Source: VXYL01 sp965199875 (GTDB taxonomy: Bacteria; Pseudomonadota; Gammaproteobacteria; Pseudomonadales; Azotimanducaceae). From it: 64,000 nucleotides of DNA. The stretch spans positions 2,852,001 through 2,916,000 of the forward strand of contig OZ241346.1 of assembly GCA_965199875.1 (NCBI GenBank). The letters are read 5' to 3'. The notes beneath the pieces are model-generated. The model was not told where the DNA came from. It searched no databases and saw nothing but the letters and a program-made list of their open reading frames with translations. How positions within the stretch are numbered: position 1 is the first letter of the stretch; each line of letters starts with the position of its first letter. Shown here one piece after another: positions 36,845 through 45,338 of the stretch. The translations under genes were made by a program, and so were the position numbers.

Positions 36845-36880
36845 CTTGGCTTGAGCTAGAAACGGCGATGCCTCAAGCCA
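36845..36880. repeat. 10-bp inverted repeat in intergenic DNA
   Basis: TTGGCTTGAG (36845-36854) and CTCAAGCCAA (36871-36880) are perfect complements around a 16-base centre. It lies in the 292-base gap between the symporter and the Uma2-like gene. Downstream of it the DNA becomes AT-richer (36950-37010), which may hold the promoter of the next gene. The role could be a terminator, an operator or the end of a small repeat element. Confidence 0.4.
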
Positions 36881-37061
36881 ACGCGGCCTTGAGGTCAGTG
36901 TCGGTGCGTTTAGGAAGCTAAGCGATGCACGCACGGACGTCTCGAACCAGCACAAGATGTGAGTACACACTTCTCTCGTACATACTTGTGCGACAACGAA
37001 AAGGCTTGCCAGAAACCCGCCAGTCGATTACCGTTTCCCTCGATGGCAGACGCATCGAGGA

Positions 37062-38198
37062 GTGGAAGTGAGAGCAGGAACCAAGCCCGTCCGTCGCCGC
37101 GTTGACAGCAATGCAGCGCAGCAGGTGAACGGCACCCTTGGGGACGGCAGCCAGCCCGCGCCAAAGGCCGCCGTGGTGCCGCCGCTGCGGTCGCACTCCG
37201 GCTCGTCGCCAATCGCCGATCTGGAGTTCGTCGGCTGCGACCCGGTGCCGGTTGCCTACGATCAGTACCTTCTGCGGCGCGACGCCAAGCGGCGCATCGA
37301 GCTGTGGGACCGTGGCGCTGGCACGGCGTGGGAACTGCGCGACGGGCCCACCGGCATGCACGAATGGCCGATCTACCAGCTCAAGGAGATGATGGTGCTC
37401 ATGGCCGCCGTGCGTGGCATCGCCGTTCCCTGCTACGGCAGCCGCGGCCTGGCGGTGGTGGACGACGACGACCAGCGCCTGCGCGTGCTGCATCCGGACC
37501 AGTCCGTGTATCTGAACCGGCCGGTACACTACGACGGCCACCGCGACATCCCGGTGCGGCGCGTCGGCTACCCGGACATCGTGATGGAAGTGGACTACTC
37601 CACGAACACGCGCAAGGGAAAGCTCAAGCTGTACGAGGACATGGGCGTGCCGGAATTGTGGATCGACGTGCCCGAACTGTGGCGAGCCGACTACCCCGGC
37701 GCGAAGCCCCGCCCCGCCGGCCAGCCGCCACGCCGGGCGCACGGTCTTCCGCCGGGCCTGTCGATCTTCCTGCTGGAAAACGGCCGCTACCGGGAGTACC
37801 CGGCAAGCCGGGCGCTGCTGGGCTGGAAGGCGGAGGAGATCCACGACGGGCTGAACGACCTGGACGGTCTGTCGCCGCGCCACTGCGAGGTGCTGGCCGA
37901 CTTGGGGCGGCGCTTCGGAGCGCGCACGCGCACCGGCCCGGACCACCACCCGCTGATGCGCATGATGCGCCAGGAGAGCCGCGACGAAGGACGCGCGCAG
38001 GGGATCGCGCAGGGGATCGTGGAAGGCCAAGCGACGATGGTGCGCCAGGTTCTGCAACGCCGCGGCATCGCCGTGTCGCCGGCGTTTCCAACGGACGTTG
38101 CCAACTTCGCCGACGTGCCCGCCGATGCCCTGCTGGACGCCGCCATGGCCTGTACCAGCGAGCAGGACTTCCAAGCGCGACTGCAACGGCCGCGGTGA
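37062..38198 (+). CDS. Uma2-like PD-(D/E)XK protein with coiled, repeat-like C-terminus
   Basis: A 378-residue protein. The middle holds a Uma2-type nuclease core: RVGYPDIVMEVDYSTNTRKGK (PD...E-x-D, with a Lys following) and LYEDMGVPELWIDVP. The C-terminal third has an acidic/glutamine repeat (EGRAQGIAQGIVEGQATM) like the tails of Rpn and related transposase-associated nucleases. The first 55 residues are low-complexity, and the start at GTG 37062 is uncertain (GTG 37068 is equally possible). The function is unknown. It is the first gene of the accessory patch that also holds a broken protease gene and a HEPN gene. Confidence 0.68.
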   Translation: MEVRAGTKPVRRRVDSNAAQQVNGTLGDGSQPAPKAAVVPPLRSHSGSSPIADLEFVGCDPVPVAYDQYLLRRDAKRRIELWDRGAGTAWELRDGPTGMHEWPIYQLKEMMVLMAAVRGIAVPCYGSRGLAVVDDDDQRLRVLHPDQSVYLNRPVHYDGHRDIPVRRVGYPDIVMEVDYSTNTRKGKLKLYEDMGVPELWIDVPELWRADYPGAKPRPAGQPPRRAHGLPPGLSIFLLENGRYREYPASRALLGWKAEEIHDGLNDLDGLSPRHCEVLADLGRRFGARTRTGPDHHPLMRMMRQESRDEGRAQGIAQGIVEGQATMVRQVLQRRGIAVSPAFPTDVANFADVPADALLDAAMACTSEQDFQARLQRPR

Positions 38199-38314
38199 GG
38201 TGACTCGCGCATCGGGCATACGAGCGGCGAGGCGCCACGCATCGGAGAACCGATGGCCCCGGCACGAGCGTAGAGTGTGCAACCAGCGGGGCCGAACGGA
38301 CCAGAGTAGCGACA

Positions 38315-38713
38315 GTGGGCACAATCGTCGTCGACGTTGGCTTGGAGAACGCCGGTGACCGCGTTGCGTACGAGCAAGGCGTTCGGGAAGAGTCCGACAT
38401 TCGCCAAACGCAAGTGAAGGGCGTTGTCGACACCGGCGCCGTCGCCTTGGCGCTGCCGCAGAACGTCGCGGAGCGCCTTGGCCTGGTGACTCGCAGAACA
38501 GCCGCAAGGACGAGCGCCCCGTCGTCGGGCCGGTCACGGTGCGCGTCGCGGGCCGCGAGATGAATACGGATGCCATCGTTGTGCCGCCTTTCGCAGACGT
38601 CCTCATCGGCCAGATCGTGCTCGAGTTCCTTAGACCTGATCGCCGACTGTCGCCGCCGCACCTTGGAACCGCGAATGCCGGACTATCCCCTGCTGGACAT
38701 GAAGTGGCTGCGC
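38315..38713 (+). pseudogene. clan AA aspartic protease gene with two compensating frameshifts
   Basis: Starting at GTG 38315, the protein reads MGTIVVDVGLENAGDRVAYE, then the single Asp-Thr-Gly active-site motif (GVVDTGAVALALP) of retroviral-type, clan AA proteases. Near 38490 the recognisable sequence moves to another frame (NSRKDERPVVGPVTVRVAG, then TDAIVVPPFADVLIGQIVLE). Near 38630 it returns to the first frame (LDLIADCRRRTLEPR, PDYPLLDMK). Two opposite shifts bracket about 140 bases. As read, the protein would be cut or scrambled in its second half, so I call it broken; sequencing error is possible. The first frame stays open to 38848. Confidence 0.6.
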
Positions 38714-38809
38714 CTCCATTGCCGTGCCGGAAGGAGCGGCAAGAGGGTGGTGGCCGGGGCGACGTGGCGTCGTGCCGCAAGTCGACGTGCGCCGAGTGCC
38801 ACGTCGTCT

Positions 38810-39508
38810 TCACATCGAATCGAGCATGTCCCTGAGGCGATCCAGTGACAGCCCCGTCCTCCTTTGCATCAGTCGAACGGTGCTCTTCGAGCTGTTGGCG
38901 ACGTTCGGCGTCCCAAACGGTTCGTGCGGTTGCTCCATCAGTGCGCGGACGGCCTTGCGCAAATTGCTCCAGCTCTGGTGGCGATCGGATCTAACTTCCC
39001 GAAGGACTTCTGCTGGCTCTTTGGAACCATCGTTCTGCGCCGTGCCGGCGCCCGCCGTCGTTCTGCCAACGCGGTTCGGCGTCGCCTTGCCTGCCAAGTC
39101 CCCATGTCGCAGTTCGCGTCTGATGCGGCCCACTTCGTCCGCTTGGGGTGCGTTGATGGACTTGAGAAGCCGCTCCGCCGAGTCCAGGGCGCGTTCGGTA
39201 TCTGCGGTCGGAAACTTGAATTGATGCGCCCACCTGTTGCGCCATACGCGTAGTTCGGAAACCAAGCTGAGTTCCAGCCGGCCCAAGGTCTTGTTGAACC
39301 GGTCCGCCTCTTCTATGACGCGGAGCAACAAAAGCACGTCCCAACTGCCAATCGGCTTCTTTAGGTTGGAATCCTTCGCCATCGGCTTTAGGTCCGCCAG
39401 CGAAGGAACGTCCTGGACGTTCATCTCGAGTTTTGCGGCAACGAAAGGTGCAAGTCCCTCGTGCAGCAGCGTCACCGCCTTGTTGACGTGCTCTTGATTG
39501 GTCGCCAT
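38810..39508 (-). CDS. stand-alone Swt1-like HEPN domain protein
   Basis: A 232-residue helical protein that matches the Swt1-type HEPN domain: NQEHVNKAVTLLHEGLAPFV at the N-terminus, SWDVLLLLRVIEEADRFNK, then LGRLELSLVSELRVWRNRWAHQ. The last stretch has R90-x4-H95, the RNase signature of HEPN toxins. ALDSAERLLKSINAPQADEV closes the domain. The C-terminal 90 residues are polar and unassigned. In other genomes this domain leads large DUF499-type or anti-phage ATPase proteins; here it stands alone. ATG 39508 has GGAG close by. Base composition is lower in GC than the neighbours. Confidence 0.68.
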   Translation of the reverse strand: MATNQEHVNKAVTLLHEGLAPFVAAKLEMNVQDVPSLADLKPMAKDSNLKKPIGSWDVLLLLRVIEEADRFNKTLGRLELSLVSELRVWRNRWAHQFKFPTADTERALDSAERLLKSINAPQADEVGRIRRELRHGDLAGKATPNRVGRTTAGAGTAQNDGSKEPAEVLREVRSDRHQSWSNLRKAVRALMEQPHEPFGTPNVANSSKSTVRLMQRRTGLSLDRLRDMLDSM

Positions 39509-39533
39509 CACTCCAGCCGCTTGTAGCCGACTT

Positions 39534-40226
39534 CTAGTGGATCTCCGCCGCGTTGCCTTGCGCCTCGCGCAGTTTCTCGATGTTGAAGCCGGGCTGCTTG
39601 GCGGCCTCGATGATGACGGCCTCGCGTCGGGCGATGGCGGCGGCGGCGTCCATGACCTTGTCGGCGACGTCGTGGGGTATCACCACGGCGCCATGCTGGT
39701 CGGCATGCACCAGGTCGCTGTCGTCCACGCGCATTCCGCAAACGCTGATGGTGCCGCCGAAGGCGACGACGTGGACGAAGGCGTGGGACGGGCCAACGCG
39801 GTCGGCGAGCATCTGGAACCCTTCGGCGACGTCCGGCAGGTCGCGCACGCTGCCGTCGGTGACGACGCCCAGGCAGCCGAGGCCGCGGTGGATGTTGCTG
39901 TTGACTTCGCCCCAGAACGAACCGTAGCCCCGGGAGTCGCCGTCCAGGTCCTGGATGACGGAAATGGCCGGCTTCGGGCCGCCGTTGTCGATGTAGTCGT
40001 AGTAGTCGCCGGGGCTCGGGCGCGGGTCCGCCGGATGCTGGGCGCGAATGGTCGCGGTACGCGCGTAGCCCACCATCACGCCGAGTTCCGGCCGGGTGCA
40101 GACCAGCGGCTCGACGGTGTAGCCGTAGCCTCGGCGTTTGGGCGCAACGACCTCGAGCGCGTTGCAGACGGTGGGCGTGTCGATGGTGGCGAGCTGCTTG
40201 AGCAACGCCTCGGGATGTTCGGACAT
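39534..40226 (-). CDS. RraA family protein (HMG/CHA aldolase-like)
   Basis: A 230-residue member of the RraA/4-hydroxy-4-methyl-2-oxoglutarate aldolase family. The signature block LGCLGVVTDGSVRDLPDV supplies the metal Asp and the conserved Arg-Asp pair. GEVNSNIHRG precedes it at the place of the usual GE...A motif. The N-terminal TPTVCNALE helix is typical. Family members are aldolases or oxaloacetate decarboxylases, or bind RNase E (RraA proper); this divergent one is more likely an enzyme. GAGGAG precedes the ATG. Confidence 0.82.
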   Translation of the reverse strand: MSEHPEALLKQLATIDTPTVCNALEVVAPKRRGYGYTVEPLVCTRPELGVMVGYARTATIRAQHPADPRPSPGDYYDYIDNGGPKPAISVIQDLDGDSRGYGSFWGEVNSNIHRGLGCLGVVTDGSVRDLPDVAEGFQMLADRVGPSHAFVHVVAFGGTISVCGMRVDDSDLVHADQHGAVVIPHDVADKVMDAAAAIARREAVIIEAAKQPGFNIEKLREAQGNAAEIH

Positions 40227-40470
40227 GGGTTCTCCTCGTTTGGCGCAGATGCGCCATCGGCCGAGACGTAGTATGCCCTACTCGCTGGCGTCCGCGGCGC
40301 GTAGCGCGTTGAGCGCAGCTAGTGTGCCGCTTCCAGAACATGCGTTTCAGTGGGGCGGGTTTCGTCGCTCGACCTGGACACCGGCGGTCTTGCGGGACGG
40401 CACATCCTCAAGTGCGCGTGCCGAGGCGACGACAGACGAACGTGCCGTTTGCCGCGTCGGAATCGAACCA

Positions 40471-40878
40471 CTAGGGGTCTGCGCCGGGAATCGTGGACGC
40501 CTCGATCTTGTGGCCGTCCAGGTCGTAGACGAAGCAGCCGTAGTAGTCCGGCCCGTACATGGGCCGTGGACCGGGCGCTCCGTCTTCCTTGCCCCCGGCC
40601 TCGAGGGCGGCGGCATGAAACGAGTGTACGGCGTCCTTGCTCGGCGCGATGAAGCCGAAGTGGATGCCGTTGCCGGGGTTGGCGGCGGCACCGTCAAGAG
40701 GCTTCTGCACCCAGAACTCCGGGAACGCCTTGCCGTAGGCGACGGCGATGCCGGGGATCTCCAGCTTGCGCGACGCGCCCACGGTGGCCAGCACCTGGTC
40801 GTAGAAGGCGAGCGCGCGATCCAGGTCGTTGCTGCCGATGGAGACGTGGTTCACGATGGAAGGTATGTCGTCCGCCAT
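40471..40878 (-). CDS. VOC family protein (glyoxalase/dioxygenase superfamily)
   Basis: A 135-residue single-module VOC protein with two beta-alpha-beta-beta-beta repeats. The N-terminal metal-site region is IVNHVSIGSNDLDRALAFYD and the second is GIHFGFIAPSKDAVHSFH, with the final metal Glu expected in DGHKIEAST. The mid-loop YGPDYYGCFVYDLDGHKIE is typical of lactoylglutathione-lyase-like proteins. The specific substrate is unknown. The start ATG 40878 is divergent from the thioesterase 39 bases away. Confidence 0.82.
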   Translation of the reverse strand: MADDIPSIVNHVSIGSNDLDRALAFYDQVLATVGASRKLEIPGIAVAYGKAFPEFWVQKPLDGAAANPGNGIHFGFIAPSKDAVHSFHAAALEAGGKEDGAPGPRPMYGPDYYGCFVYDLDGHKIEASTIPGADP

Positions 40879-40917
40879 AGCGAAGCCCCCCTTGGGTTCG
40901 GTTGCCCGTAAGCTACC

Positions 40918-41361
40918 ATGCGTCCGATGCCGAGAGACACCCTGCCCATGAGCACGAGCGCCATCGACAACGTCGAGCGCATCGCCAGCGAGAACTTCGC
41001 CGCCCTGCTTGGCGCCCGCCTGCTCGAGCGCGGCGAAGATCGAGCGGTGGTGCAGCTGCCGTACAGCTCGAAGCTCGGCGTTGGCCGCATTCACGGCGGC
41101 GCCATCAGCGCCTTGGTGGATATCGCCGCCACCGCGGCCTTCTGGTCGTGCTCCAATCTGTCCGCGGCGGCGCGCGGCGCCACGGTGGGCTTCACGATCA
41201 ACTTTCTCGCCCTGGCCGTCGCCACCGATCTGACCGCCACCGCCAGCGTAAGGCGACGCGGTGGAACCCTGTGTACCGGCGACGTGAGCGTTCGCAACGG
41301 CGGCGGCGAGGAAGTGGCGACCGCCATCGTCACCTACAAGCTGACGGGGTATCGCCAGTAG
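40918..41361 (+). CDS. PaaI-type hotdog thioesterase
   Basis: A 147-residue hotdog-fold acyl-CoA thioesterase. The core motif GRIHGGAISALVDIAATAA carries the His-Gly-Gly and Asp of the PaaI group, and VGFTINFLALA forms the central strand. Such enzymes release free acids from (hydroxy)phenylacetyl-CoA and related thioesters. Three in-frame ATGs (40918, 40927, 40948) are possible starts, and none has a strong ribosome site. The gene converges with the CaiB transferase seven bases downstream. Confidence 0.82.
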   Translation: MRPMPRDTLPMSTSAIDNVERIASENFAALLGARLLERGEDRAVVQLPYSSKLGVGRIHGGAISALVDIAATAAFWSCSNLSAAARGATVGFTINFLALAVATDLTATASVRRRGGTLCTGDVSVRNGGGEEVATAIVTYKLTGYRQ

Positions 41362-41367
41362 AAAAGG

Positions 41368-42702
41368 CTACTGGGTCTCCTTCGCCGCCGCTTGCTGGCC
41401 GGGCTGGCCGGGTTGCTCGCGAGTGACGCCGTTGGCGATCAGCGCGTCCACCTCGGCATCGTCGAAACCCAGTTCGACGAGGATGCCGCGGGTTTCCGAG
41501 GCGAACGGGGCCATCGCCGGCCCGGCCTGAAAGCCGTCTTCGTCGAGCGCCACCGGAGGCGCGAGCACGGTGAAGTCGCCGGCCGTGGCGTGTTGCAGGC
41601 GGTGGAACATGCCGTTGGCGCGGGCTTGCGGGTCGTCGAACATCTCCACGGGAAACCTCACTGCGGAGACCGGCACGCCGAGCTCGTTCAGCCGCGCTGT
41701 CCACTCGGCGCTGCCGCGGCGGCGCATCACCGCTTCGACTTGGCGCGTCAACTCGTCGTAGTGGGCGCTTTGCTGGTCGTTGTCGGCGTGGTCCAGGGCG
41801 GCGTCTTGCAGGCCGACGGCGGTCATGAACTTCAGTCGCAGCGAACGGCTGCCGCAGGCGATGGCGATCGGCGCATCGGCGGTGTCGTAGGTTCGCAAGT
41901 AGATCTTCACCATCGGCAGGGCGCGCGCGGAGGTCATGCCCTTCGCTTGCTCGACGAAACCGACGCCGCTGCGACGCTGCCGGGCGAGGTTGGCGAGAAC
42001 CGCCGCGTGATCGGCCGCGTCTTCGTCCTCCGAGCGCATGAGCTGGCTGTTCGCCAAGGTCATGGCGGCTTGCATCAGCGACGTGTTCACCGCGCCGCCG
42101 TGGCCAGTTCGCTCGCGCCGGAACAACGCCGCGGAGATGCCGAAGGCCAGGGACATCGCGCACATGTAGTCGGCGCTCACCGGATCTCCCGGCGCTGGCC
42201 GGCCATCGACGATGCGACCGTTGGCGGCCATCAGGCCGGTGCGCGCCTGCACCACGGTGTCCATGCCGGCGAGCTTCGCCTCCGCGCCGCGCCGCCCGAA
42301 CGCGGTGACGGTGCCGGAGATCAGCCGCGGAAAGCGCTCGCGCAGCGTCTTGCCGTCGACGCCCAGCTGTTCCGCCAGCCCCGGGCGGAAGTTCATCAGC
42401 GCCACGTCTGCCCGGTGCAGCAGGCGGTCGATGACGGGCTTGGCGCGGGGATGGCGCAGCGCCAGCGGCAGCGAGCGCTTGCCGCGGTTGCGCGAGATGA
42501 AGGTGCGCGTTTCCAGCGGCGCGATCTGCCTCAGCAGGCGGGTTGGATCGCCGCCGAGGGCCTCGACCTTGAGCACTTCCGCCCCGCCTTCGGCAAGCAG
42601 CTGGGCGCAAAACGGCACCGCCACGAACTGGCCGAACTCGACCACGCGAATGCCGGCGAACGGCTGTCCGGCGAAGGCTCCGCCGGCGTCGGCGCTGCTC
42701 AT
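41368..42702 (-). CDS. CaiB/BaiF family CoA-transferase
   Basis: A 444-residue class III CoA-transferase. The N-terminal GIRVVEFGQFVAVPF and GGDPTRLLR, and the middle NRGKRSLPLAL, FRPGLAEQLG and GMDTVVQARTG blocks are family hallmarks. D148 in the last block is the expected catalytic Asp that forms the CoA-thioester intermediate. It moves CoA between carboxylic acids; the substrates are unknown. A Gln/Pro-rich tail ends the protein. It follows the MOSC gene by 19 bases on the same strand. Confidence 0.88.
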   Translation of the reverse strand: MSSADAGGAFAGQPFAGIRVVEFGQFVAVPFCAQLLAEGGAEVLKVEALGGDPTRLLRQIAPLETRTFISRNRGKRSLPLALRHPRAKPVIDRLLHRADVALMNFRPGLAEQLGVDGKTLRERFPRLISGTVTAFGRRGAEAKLAGMDTVVQARTGLMAANGRIVDGRPAPGDPVSADYMCAMSLAFGISAALFRRERTGHGGAVNTSLMQAAMTLANSQLMRSEDEDAADHAAVLANLARQRRSGVGFVEQAKGMTSARALPMVKIYLRTYDTADAPIAIACGSRSLRLKFMTAVGLQDAALDHADNDQQSAHYDELTRQVEAVMRRRGSAEWTARLNELGVPVSAVRFPVEMFDDPQARANGMFHRLQHATAGDFTVLAPPVALDEDGFQAGPAMAPFASETRGILVELGFDDAEVDALIANGVTREQPGQPGQQAAAKETQ

Positions 42703-42721
42703 GCGTGGCGGGTAGGTCGCA

Positions 42722-43192
42722 TTAGGTCGCTTCGCCAAAGCTCGCCGCATCGCCGACGCGAACCACGCCGCCGCTGACGACCCGGCAGGTGACTCCGCCT
42801 CGCCACTCGGGAGTCAGCGCGGCCAGCAAGCCGGCAGCCTGTTCTTCCATGCGCGAACAGGGGTCGGTTTCGTCGGTGACTTCAAGCGTCAGGCTGCCAA
42901 TGCGGATGGTCTTGCCGACGGTCTCCTTCAGCTGCAGTCCGCGCACGAGGATGTTGGCCCGGCGCGTCGTCCACGGCAGTTCCCGGCCGAGGTCGGCGCA
43001 GGCGGCTTCCCAGCCTTCCTGGCCGAGCACGGTGACTTGGCGGTCGCGCAGCTGGCCGCGAACATCGCCGTCGACGCCGGCCTCCACCGTAACGGTCGCG
43101 GCCTGCAGGGACTCCATGGGCGCCCGAGTGCGGGCGCGGCGGGCGATGGCGACTACCGTGCCTGCCGAATCGTCGATGGTCGCTTGGGGCAT
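42722..43192 (-). CDS. MOSC domain protein
   Basis: A 156-residue MOSC-domain protein (the fold of molybdenum-cofactor sulfurase C-termini). The key Cys is C112 in DETDPCSRMEEQ, and the preceding TTRRANILVRGLQL and DVRGQLRDRQVTVLGQEGW blocks are typical of short stand-alone MOSC proteins. It may bind sulfur or a molybdenum cofactor. The start ATG 43192 is upstream of the first conserved strand. It forms a likely operon with the CaiB gene. Confidence 0.83.
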   Translation of the reverse strand: MPQATIDDSAGTVVAIARRARTRAPMESLQAATVTVEAGVDGDVRGQLRDRQVTVLGQEGWEAACADLGRELPWTTRRANILVRGLQLKETVGKTIRIGSLTLEVTDETDPCSRMEEQAAGLLAALTPEWRGGVTCRVVSGGVVRVGDAASFGEAT

Positions 43193-43299
43193 GAAGCGTT
43201 CCTCCCGTACATGGCGATGGACGCTATCCTGTGGGCTGCGGACGGCATTGGCAAGCGCACCATGTCGGTTTCGGACTCGAACCATTGCCGGGGGAAGAA

Positions 43300-44082
43300 A
43301 TGACTGCCCAATCGATCACCTGCACGGCCACCGCGCGCAACTTCTCCGAGGACAGCGAGAACCGCTTGCACAGCGACGCCGCGGCGGCGCGGTTCGGCTT
43401 CCAGGGCGCTCTGGTGCCCGGTTCGGCCGTGTTCGGGCACATGTCCCGGCCGCTGGTCGAGGCGCTGGGCGAAGGTTGGCTGAGCGGGTACCGCGTCGCG
43501 GTGCGCTTCTTCAAGCCGGCCTACCACGGCGACCGAATGACGATTGCGTACACGCCAACGGGCGGCGAACACTTCGTGGCCTGCTCGGCGCGCGGCGAGC
43601 GGCTGGCCGAACTGCGTTCGCGGGCATGGCGGGCGGAGGTCTGCCGCCACTCGCTGCTGCCGCCGGGAGCGGCGGTGCAGGAGCGGCCGGACATCCACTG
43701 GCGCAACCTCGCGGTGGACGAACCCTTTCCGGCATGGACCTGGACGCCGGACGAAGTGGCCAATGCCGAGGCCGCCGCCCAGGTGGAGGACCACCTGCCC
43801 TGCTATCGTCAAGGCACACTGCATCCGCATGCGATCCTCGATCTGGCGAATCGGGCGTTCACCCGCCGCTATCGGCTTGCGGCCTGGCTTCACGTCGGAT
43901 CGGAGGCGCGCTTTCGCAAGCTGCTCAAGATCGGGGAGGAAATCGAAGTGCGCTGCGTGCCAACGCGCAAGTGGCGGCGCAAGGGCCACGAGTTCGTGGA
44001 TCTGCACGTCGCCTTGCTGACCGCCGGCGAAGTTGCCACGGAAATACGCCATACGGCGATCTTCGCGCCGCGCCGCCGATAG
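43300..44082 (+). CDS. double-hotdog MaoC-like dehydratase
   Basis: A 260-residue protein with two hotdog halves. The first, RNFSEDSENRLHSDAAAARF followed by ALVPGSAVFGHM, resembles MaoC/R-specific enoyl-CoA hydratases, in which Asp/His act in catalysis. In the second half, a DLANRAFTRRYRLAAWLHVGS segment and a W-x-x-K-G-x-E-F-V-D strand are seen. The catalytic residues of the second half are not clear. It may be an acyl-CoA hydratase or thioesterase. GGGGAAG lies just before ATG 43300. It is divergent from the MOSC gene. Confidence 0.72.
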   Translation: MTAQSITCTATARNFSEDSENRLHSDAAAARFGFQGALVPGSAVFGHMSRPLVEALGEGWLSGYRVAVRFFKPAYHGDRMTIAYTPTGGEHFVACSARGERLAELRSRAWRAEVCRHSLLPPGAAVQERPDIHWRNLAVDEPFPAWTWTPDEVANAEAAAQVEDHLPCYRQGTLHPHAILDLANRAFTRRYRLAAWLHVGSEARFRKLLKIGEEIEVRCVPTRKWRRKGHEFVDLHVALLTAGEVATEIRHTAIFAPRRR

Positions 44083-44089
44083 GCGCCGG

Positions 44090-45310
44090 CTATTCGTAGC
44101 GCAGCGCTTCGATGGGGTGCAGATCCGCCGCCTTGGAAGCTGGCAGGATGCCGAACGCAATGCCGGTGACGGTGGTGAATCCGACCGCCAGCCCCACCGC
44201 CCACAGCGGCACGCTGGCCGAGAAGTTCGTCGCCAGGACATTGATCAAGGCGCACAGGGCGTAGCTCGATGCGATGCCAGCCATGCCGCCAAGCAGCGAC
44301 AAGGCGGTGGCCTCGGTCAGGAACTGCAGCAGAATCTGGCGACGGGTGGCGCCTATGGCCTTCAGAATGCCGATCTCGCGGGTTCGCTCGGTCACCGAAA
44401 CCAGCATGATGTTCATGATTCCGATGCCGCCAACGACCAGCGAGATGCTCACGATGCCGACGAGCCCCGCAGTGACCACGCTGCCGATGGTGTCGAACAG
44501 CTCGCCGAGTTCTTCCGGCGACTGAACCATGAAGTCGTCGTCTTCGCCGGGCTTGATGCCGTGCGCTCGGCGCAGCATGTCTTCGATACGACGGCGCACC
44601 GTGTCCAGCTCCTCGTCGTCGACCACCGTCAGGCGAATAGCGATGTCCAAATCGGCCTTGGCGCCGTGCAAGGCGTACAGCGTGTTGTAGGGCACCAGCA
44701 CGTAGTTGTCCCCGCTTGGGTCGAAGACGCCCCGGGATTCCATCACGCCGATCACCCGCAGCCACTCGCCGCCGGCGTCGATGTACTGGCCGATGGAGTC
44801 GTCGGACAGCCCAAGCTGCTTGGCGGCCTGGTGGCCGAGGACGGCCACTCGCCGTCGGCGTTGATCGTCGGCGAAGGATATGAACCGCCCGGCGCTGATG
44901 TAGGCGCTGTGCGCCTCTTGATAGGTGTGCGTGGTTCCGAGCAGGCTCACCACGGCAATCTGCGGGCCGTTGCGCACTTCCGCGAACTGCCCAGGCGCGG
45001 TCAGCACCGGCGTCATCGAAGCAATGCCGTCGACGTGGTTCATGACGAGGTCGAAGTCCTTGGGCGTCAGACGCGCCGCCTTGCTCTTCAAGGCCTGCTC
45101 GTACGGGGTGAACGAGGTGACCGTCAGGCCGGTGCCGCCGATTCCCTCGAACTCGTCCACCATCGCGTCCTGCACGCCTTCCATGAGCGCAACCACCATG
45201 ACCACCGCGACGACCCCTATGGCGATGCCAAGCGTGGACAGGAAACTGCGGAAAGCCCGGCCCAGCAGGGACTCCCAGGCTGCGCGCAGACTCTCGACGA
45301 AGGTGAACAT
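44090..45310 (-). CDS. MacB-like ABC transporter permease (FtsX domain)
   Basis: A 406-residue permease of the MacB/LolC type with one N-terminal membrane helix (FLSTLGIAIGVVAVVMVVAL), a large periplasmic domain and three C-terminal helices. The FtsX signature is GGIGIMNIMLVSVTERTREI with GILKAIGATRRQIL. The C-terminal ILPASKAADLHPIEALRYE is typical. It works with the ATPase gene 28 bases upstream on the same strand. The HlyD-type MacA partner and outer-membrane factor are not adjacent. The substrate could be a peptide, lipoprotein or drug. Confidence 0.88.
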   Translation of the reverse strand: MFTFVESLRAAWESLLGRAFRSFLSTLGIAIGVVAVVMVVALMEGVQDAMVDEFEGIGGTGLTVTSFTPYEQALKSKAARLTPKDFDLVMNHVDGIASMTPVLTAPGQFAEVRNGPQIAVVSLLGTTHTYQEAHSAYISAGRFISFADDQRRRRVAVLGHQAAKQLGLSDDSIGQYIDAGGEWLRVIGVMESRGVFDPSGDNYVLVPYNTLYALHGAKADLDIAIRLTVVDDEELDTVRRRIEDMLRRAHGIKPGEDDDFMVQSPEELGELFDTIGSVVTAGLVGIVSISLVVGGIGIMNIMLVSVTERTREIGILKAIGATRRQILLQFLTEATALSLLGGMAGIASSYALCALINVLATNFSASVPLWAVGLAVGFTTVTGIAFGILPASKAADLHPIEALRYE

Positions 45311-45338
45311 GCGTACCTCGCGACCGCTCGGACATCGC

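Noticed and set aside
40455..40475. T-arm-like sequence GGTTCGATTCC on the minus strand (and a similar one near 43270-43285)
   Set aside because: The flanking bases do not pair into a T-stem, and no acceptor or anticodon arm can be drawn, so these are not tRNA genes. I considered a tRNA-derived attachment site but found no matching tRNA in the window.
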